From: CAYOBW01 sp964402115
GTDB taxonomy: Bacteria > Verrucomicrobiota > Kiritimatiellia > UBA8416 > CAYOBW01
Length of the DNA stretch: 7,733 bases
Reading direction: 5' to 3'
Assembly: GCA_964402115.1 (NCBI GenBank)
Contig: CAYOBW010000325.1
Span: 1-7,733 of the forward strand
Shown here: piece after piece, positions 4,345 to 7,733 of the stretch
Position numbering within the stretch: position 1 is the stretch's first letter
Layout: each line of letters begins with the position of its first letter
Program-made: the position numbers and the translations under genes
The notes under the pieces: model-generated
Told to the model about the DNA's origin: nothing
Databases searched by the model: none
Seen by the model: the letters and a program-made list of their open reading frames with translations, nothing else

Positions 4345-7300
4345 CTACTCTACTTCGAACAGCATCCCGTCGTCCACCGCCGTGCTCATGAGCATGATAT
4401 CGTTGCCGCCGCTCGGCGCCTGAGAGTCGAAGTCGGCATCGTAACGGATGAAGAACAGCTTGCCGCCCACTTCGACGGTGCTGTCGGCGGGCAACCCGGC
4501 GAAGTGGCCGGAGGTGGCGCCACCCCCGGTGTTGTTGACGATCCAGATCATGTCGCCGTTGGCCGGTGTGTAGCCGGCGACATCAAGCGTGAGACTGGCA
4601 ACACCGTCCCCAAGGTCCACGGCCCCGCTCGTCACCTTCACCTGTCCGTACGCGCCGGGGGCTGCCGAGTTCACCTTGGCCCGGAGTGCGCCGCCGCTTT
4701 GCAGCGTCACATTGCCCGCGATGGACAAGGTTCCCACCTCGTCGGCGCCTGGAGCCAGCGCACCGCCGCTCGCGACGGTAACGCCCCGGCTGACGGTTCC
4801 GGTCCCTGCCAGCGTAGCCGTGTTGTTGACCGTCACCGCGCCACCGCCAGCGCTGAGCGAACCGTCCACCTGCAGCTTCCCGCCAGAAACCGTCGTGTCA
4901 CCGCCGTAGGAACAGGATCCGGAGAGAGCCAGGACGCCGCTGCCCGACTTGCTCAAGCCGCCCAGGCCGCCAACCGCACCGGAAAGCGTGGTGGTTCTTG
5001 TGTTCTCCGTCTTGAGCGTACGGATGGCGGTGCCCAAGTCGACGACACCCGTCAGCGTCAACTGATTCGTGCCGCCCACGATCAACGTCGTGTCCCCGGC
5101 GCCTGTGAAGTCAATGGCGTTGCCAACCACACGCGCACCACCCACGGCGAAGACGCTTGCGCTCTCCACCAGAATGCCCGGGCTGACGATCAGCCCGCCC
5201 GTGCCGAGCGGGCCGGAGGTGAGTGCGGGTGGAGCGCCCACGGAGTCCCTGCCCAACCCCAAACCGCCGTCAACCAGCGTCACGCCGCCGCTGAAGGTAT
5301 TGGCTGCCGTGAAGATGGTGTCTCCGCCTGTGCCGCTCACACTCGCCGAGCGCCGATACTTTCCCGCGCCGGAGACGATGCCGCCAAATGTCTGCTCCGT
5401 TCCGCTGGTGTTGTACGACTGCAATTCCGTCGTCCCGGAGGCGCCGTTGGCGAGCACCAGCGGACGATCAAAGCTGAACCCGCCGCCGGAGAAGCGGACA
5501 TGGAACACACCGGCACCGCTGCTGGCGGCGTTGCGCAGGGTCAGGGTACCGCCCGTGCCGGAGACGCTGCCGCTGGTCAGATTGAGCAGCACGGCGGCGG
5601 CAGCGCTGGTCGTAGTTATGGAACTACTCACTGTGAGACTGAGGGGATTGGCCACCGGATCGCCGACGGCGCGGTCGGCCGTCGTGTTCAACGTGCCGCC
5701 GTTGAGCACCAGCGTCCCAGCGCCGCTGCCCAGGGTAGCGTCCGCGTCGAGGCTCAACGTGCCAGCCGTAAGGGTTGTGTCGCCGCCGTACGTGTTGACG
5801 GCGGTGAGCGTCTGGGTCCGCCCCACGCCCTGCATCACCAGGGACACCTTGCGATTAGCGGCGCCGTCCATGATCACGCCGGCATAGGTGTAACTGGTGG
5901 TAAAACCGCTCAGCGTCAGCGTGGAAGGCTGGTCGGCGCCACTACTGTTTGTGACCAAAGCCAGCGCACCGCTGTTGTTGGTTGGCATGTCCAATCCGGC
6001 TACCGTCTGGTTGTAGCCCGCCAAGTCCAGTCCCGCCTGGCCAGTGGGTGTAGCGCTCGACCAAAGGAGTTTGGCGCCGGTGGCCAAGGCATCATCCTGT
6101 CCAAGAACAAACATTCCCGCTGCGTTGAACCTGGTCGTTCGCCAGGTGTTTCCTCCGGAGGCAATCGTCCATGTGTTTCCGTTTGAATCGAAGGTTGCGC
6201 TGGGCAGGGTGACCTGACCGGAAACCGTGCCGCCGGTCGGGTTCGTGCCTCTCAGGGAAAACGCGCCGATAAAACTGGCGCCGCTGATCGCATTGCCGAG
6301 GACCAGTGTCGAGACCCCATCGTTGCCGAAGACGATGAAGTTCGAACCGGCGCCGGCGACTGTAATGGTTCCGCTGATCGTACTGTCTCCGGAACTGGCG
6401 TAAACGTAATTGCGCCCCGTTGTCGAGTCGATGGCGATGGCATTACCGATGGTGACACTGCCGGCCAGCTCCAGAGTCCAGGCCGTCGTCAGCGCGCTGG
6501 TGGATTTCAGCTCCACCGTGCCGCTGCCCAAGGCATTGGAATTGCTGACGGCAATACGTCCCGTTCCCAAAATCGTCGTGCCCCCCGTGTAGCTGTTGCT
6601 GCCGCCCAGCGTCAGCGCGCCACTGCCCTGCTTGACCAGGGAGCCTCCCGTCCCGCTGAGCTCACCGACATAAGTTGTGCTGCTCGCATTGCCTACCGTG
6701 AGTGTGTGGCCCTGCAGGTCGACATTGCCTCCCGTGGTTCCGCCGCCAGCCAGGGACCCAATGGTCTCACTAGCGTTGAGCTGCAGAGTGGCGCCAGTCG
6801 TATCGCTCAGACTGACAGCCCCGGCGTCGGCAATTGCAGCCCCGCCGGCCAGTACGAGGGTCCCACCGTTCACCGTCGTGGCGCCCGCATAGGTGTTCGC
6901 GTTGGTGAGCGTCCACGTGCCGGCGCCGGACTTGGTCACCGCCACGGTCTCGCCGCCGGTTCCGTCGTTGATCACGCCGGAGACCAGGCCGTTGCCCGCA
7001 CCCTGCAGGTTATACGTGCGCGTTGCACTTCCGGCGTTGCTGGTCAGCGTGCCCGACAGCGTCAACAAGTCCGCCTGCGACTCGAGGTTGTAATGCACGC
7101 CCTGGGCGCCGCCGGTTAAGGTGCCAGTCCAAGTGTTGTTCCCCGCCAGGTTACTGAGGGAGGCGGCACTCGCGGTGGCACGGCCTTCCAGAGAGACAGC
7201 CTCGCCCGTGACCGTGATGCCGCCTGCCAGTTCCAGCCTGCAGGTGTTGGAGCCGCCGCGGATGGTCACGCCGGCTGCGGTCGTACCGAGCGCCGACGCG

Positions 7301-7733
7301 CTCGCGATGCGCAGAACGCCGTCGTTGCCGCTGGCATCCGCACCCACCGTCGTCAGCCCCGTGTGGGCGTTTGCGCCGGAAAGGACCCACGTCCCGCTGC
7401 CCTGCTTCAGCAGGGGGTTCGTGCCGTTCGCCACAAGCGCGCACGCCAGCGTATTGGCGCCCGTGTTGCTGCCCTGCAGTGTCAGCGTGTAACTGGCTCC
7501 CGTCCACGCCAGGCTGCCGGTATTGCTGAATGTGATCGTGTCACCCGCGGTTGCCCCGGAGGCGTCCAGCCGGTTGACCGAACCCAGGCTGAACAACCGG
7601 TCGCTCGTCTGCGCCCCGACGCCCGAGAACGTGAGCGTGCCCATGATGCGGAGATTGGCGGCCGCGTTCCCGGATGCACCAATGCTGCTGTTGAGTCCGC
7701 CATCCGCCAGGTACTTGACCTCCAGCGTCCCGC
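4345..7733 (-). CDS. Giant PATR-repeat beta-helix surface protein, 3' part (5' end outside window)
   Basis: The frame is open to the right edge. An in-frame Met at 7642-7644 is internal, since the 29 codons before it (GTLEVKYLADGG...ANLRI) continue the same repeat pattern. At least 1128 residues are visible, and the true protein is probably much longer. Numbering from that Met, six PATR units (family TIGR02601/PF12951) lie near 78-113, 236-265, 336-366, 601-632, 763-797 and 897-926. Their core is K-x-G-x-G-x-[LW]-x-L followed by N-[ST]-[YF]-x-G-x-T and G-x-L. Composition is Gly/Thr/Ser/Ala/Asn-rich, almost without Cys, as expected of a secreted right-handed beta-helix. Residues 950-1087 resemble the usual end of such passengers (ALAPGADEVGTLSIAG ... 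GNDIMLMS). The protein then stops with TAVDDGMLFEVE. There is no autotransporter barrel and no PEP-CTERM tail, so export and anchoring are unclear. First visible gene of the operon. Adhesin or matrix role is inferred. Confidence 0.9.
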   Translation of the reverse strand, partial: GTLEVKYLADGGLNSSIGASGNAAANLRIMGTLTFSGVGAQTSDRLFSLGSVNRLDASGATAGDTITFSNTGSLAWTGASYTLTLQGSNTGANTLACALVANGTNPLLKQGSGTWVLSGANAHTGLTTVGADASGNDGVLRIASASALGTTAAGVTIRGGSNTCRLELAGGITVTGEAVSLEGRATASAASLSNLAGNNTWTGTLTGGAQGVHYNLESQADLLTLSGTLTSNAGSATRTYNLQGAGNGLVSGVINDGTGGETVAVTKSGAGTWTLTNANTYAGATTVNGGTLVLAGGAAIADAGAVSLSDTTGATLQLNASETIGSLAGGGTTGGNVDLQGHTLTVGNASSTTYVGELSGTGGSLVKQGSGALTLGGSNSYTGGTTILGTGRIAVSNSNALGSGTVELKSTSALTTAWTLELAGSVTIGNAIAIDSTTGRNYVYASSGDSTISGTITVAGAGSNFIVFGNDGVSTLVLGNAISGASFIGAFSLRGTNPTGGTVSGQVTLPSATFDSNGNTWTIASGGNTWRTTRFNAAGMFVLGQDDALATGAKLLWSSATPTGQAGLDLAGYNQTVAGLDMPTNNSGALALVTNSSGADQPSTLTLSGFTTSYTYAGVIMDGAANRKVSLVMQGVGRTQTLTAVNTYGGDTTLTAGTLSLDADATLGSGAGTLVLNGGTLNTTADRAVGDPVANPLSLTVSSSITTTSAAAAVLLNLTSGSVSGTGGTLTLRNAASSGAGVFHVRFSGGGFSFDRPLVLANGASGTTELQSYNTSGTEQTFGGIVSGAGKYRRSASVSGTGGDTIFTAANTFSGGVTLVDGGLGLGRDSVGAPPALTSGPLGTGGLIVSPGILVESASVFAVGGARVVGNAIDFTGAGDTTLIVGGTNQLTLTGVVDLGTAIRTLKTENTRTTTLSGAVGGLGGLSKSGSGVLALSGSCSYGGDTTVSGGKLQVDGSLSAGGGAVTVNNTATLAGTGTVSRGVTVASGGALAPGADEVGTLSIAGNVTLQSGGALRAKVNSAAPGAYGQVKVTSGAVDLGDGVASLTLDVAGYTPANGDMIWIVNNTGGGATSGHFAGLPADSTVEVGGKLFFIRYDADFDSQAPSGGNDIMLMSTAVDDGMLFEVE
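4867..4956 (-). repeat. PATR unit 6
   Basis: LSKSGSGVLALSGSCSYGGD continues to TTVSGGKLQV. Closest to consensus in the K-x-G-x-G part; it carries one of only three Cys in the visible protein (in place of the usual Asn before S/T-Y). Last repeat before the terminal ALAPG region. Confidence 0.75.
5254..5358 (-). repeat. PATR unit 5 (degenerate)
   Basis: YRRSASVSGTGGDTIFTAAN then TFSGGVTLVDGGLGL. The Lys-x-Gly start is replaced by Arg/Ser-rich residues and GTGGD; the N-T-F-x-G-x-[VT]-T half is retained. Confidence 0.6.
5749..5844 (-). repeat. PATR unit 4 (degenerate)
   Basis: SLVMQGVGRTQTLTAVNTYG then GDTTLTAGTLSL. The Lys is replaced by Met; the NTYGGDTTL-x-x-GTLSL half is typical. Confidence 0.65.
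6547..6639 (-). repeat. PATR unit 3
   Basis: LVKQGSGALTLGGSNSYTGG then TTILGTGRIAV, a near-consensus copy. It is followed by SNSNALGSGTVEL, the usual linker strand of the family. Confidence 0.8.
6850..6939 (-). repeat. PATR unit 2
   Basis: VTKSGAGTWTLTNANTYAGA then TTVNGGTLVL, the most consensus-like copy in the window. Confidence 0.85.
7306..7413 (-). repeat. PATR unit 1
   Basis: LLKQGSGTWVLSGANAHTGL then TTVGADASGNDGVLRI. The usual Tyr is His here, and a short insert (ADASGND) lengthens the turn before the last strand. Confidence 0.8.

Noticed and set aside
5069..5887. Plus-strand Pro/Ser/Val-rich open frame of 272 codons
   Set aside because: The apparent Pro/Ala-rich composition is the complement of Gly/Thr/Ser codons in the PATR repeats; a mirror image rather than a gene.
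4180..6186. Plus-strand open frame of 668 codons opposite the 612-aa and PATR genes
   Set aside because: It lies antisense to two genes with clear signal peptide, domains and repeats. Its translation is Arg/Gly/Ala/His/Gln-rich without domains or signal peptide, as expected for a GC-driven shadow frame.
7400..7415. Perfect palindrome CCCTGCT-TC-AGCAGGG inside the PATR gene, similar to one near 6630
   Set aside because: Both sit at the codons for the repeated L-x-K-Q-G motif (CTGCTGAAGCAGGG type), so protein repeat and codon choice explain them better than a regulatory hairpin.
4345..7733. Possible frame disruption hiding an autotransporter barrel after the PATR region
   Set aside because: The 52 nt between the PATR stop and the next start are too short for a barrel, and the next gene begins with its own signal peptide.
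1..7733. CRISPR array, insertion sequence, tRNA or defence system
   Set aside because: No regularly spaced direct repeats, transposase-like frame with terminal repeats, cloverleaf or defence enzyme motif was seen on either strand.

Overview
The window is a GC-rich bacterial segment that looks like a Verrucomicrobiota/Kiritimatiellota-type (PVC superphylum) genome. This placement is inferred from the protein styles, not from a marker gene. A very large autotransporter-associated beta-strand-repeat (PATR) protein, paired Asp-rich thrombospondin-3-like calcium loops followed by GTDPTNA, and a PEP-CTERM sorting tail sit together, a combination typical of those phyla. No rRNA, tRNA, CRISPR array, transposase or phage gene was seen.

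Layout, left to right. Positions 1-165 are non-coding: two nested inverted repeats (1-7 with 31-37, and 36-42 with 46-52), a run of ten C (62-71), and a good sigma70-like promoter (106-134). This promoter reads into a rightward gene (166-696) for a small secreted glycine-zipper protein with an unrecognised C-terminal domain. A perfect 8-bp hairpin (685-704) overlaps that gene's stop codon and lies between two convergent transcription units.

The rest (724-7733) is one leftward, closely spaced series of four genes for exported proteins. In transcription order they are: the 3' part of a giant PATR-repeat beta-helix protein (5' end beyond the right edge); a 612-residue protein with a LamG-like domain, a TSP3-like module and a duplicated aromatic beta domain; a 324-residue protein with a jelly-roll-like domain, a TSP3-like module and an Fn3-like tail; and a 240-residue PEP-CTERM protein. 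The gaps are 52, 7 and 25 nt. The stop codon of the second gene lies inside the Shine-Dalgarno region of the third, so the set is almost certainly an operon whose promoter is outside the window.

The working picture, by inference, is a cell-surface or matrix module: a long fibrous beta-helix plus three smaller secreted beta-sandwich/calcium-binding companions. Two of the companions share a homologous N-terminal domain but carry different C-terminal modules. No enzyme active site is visible in any of the four, and no exosortase, secretion machinery or regulator is in the window. The many other long open frames, notably on the plus strand opposite this operon, look like GC-driven shadows.
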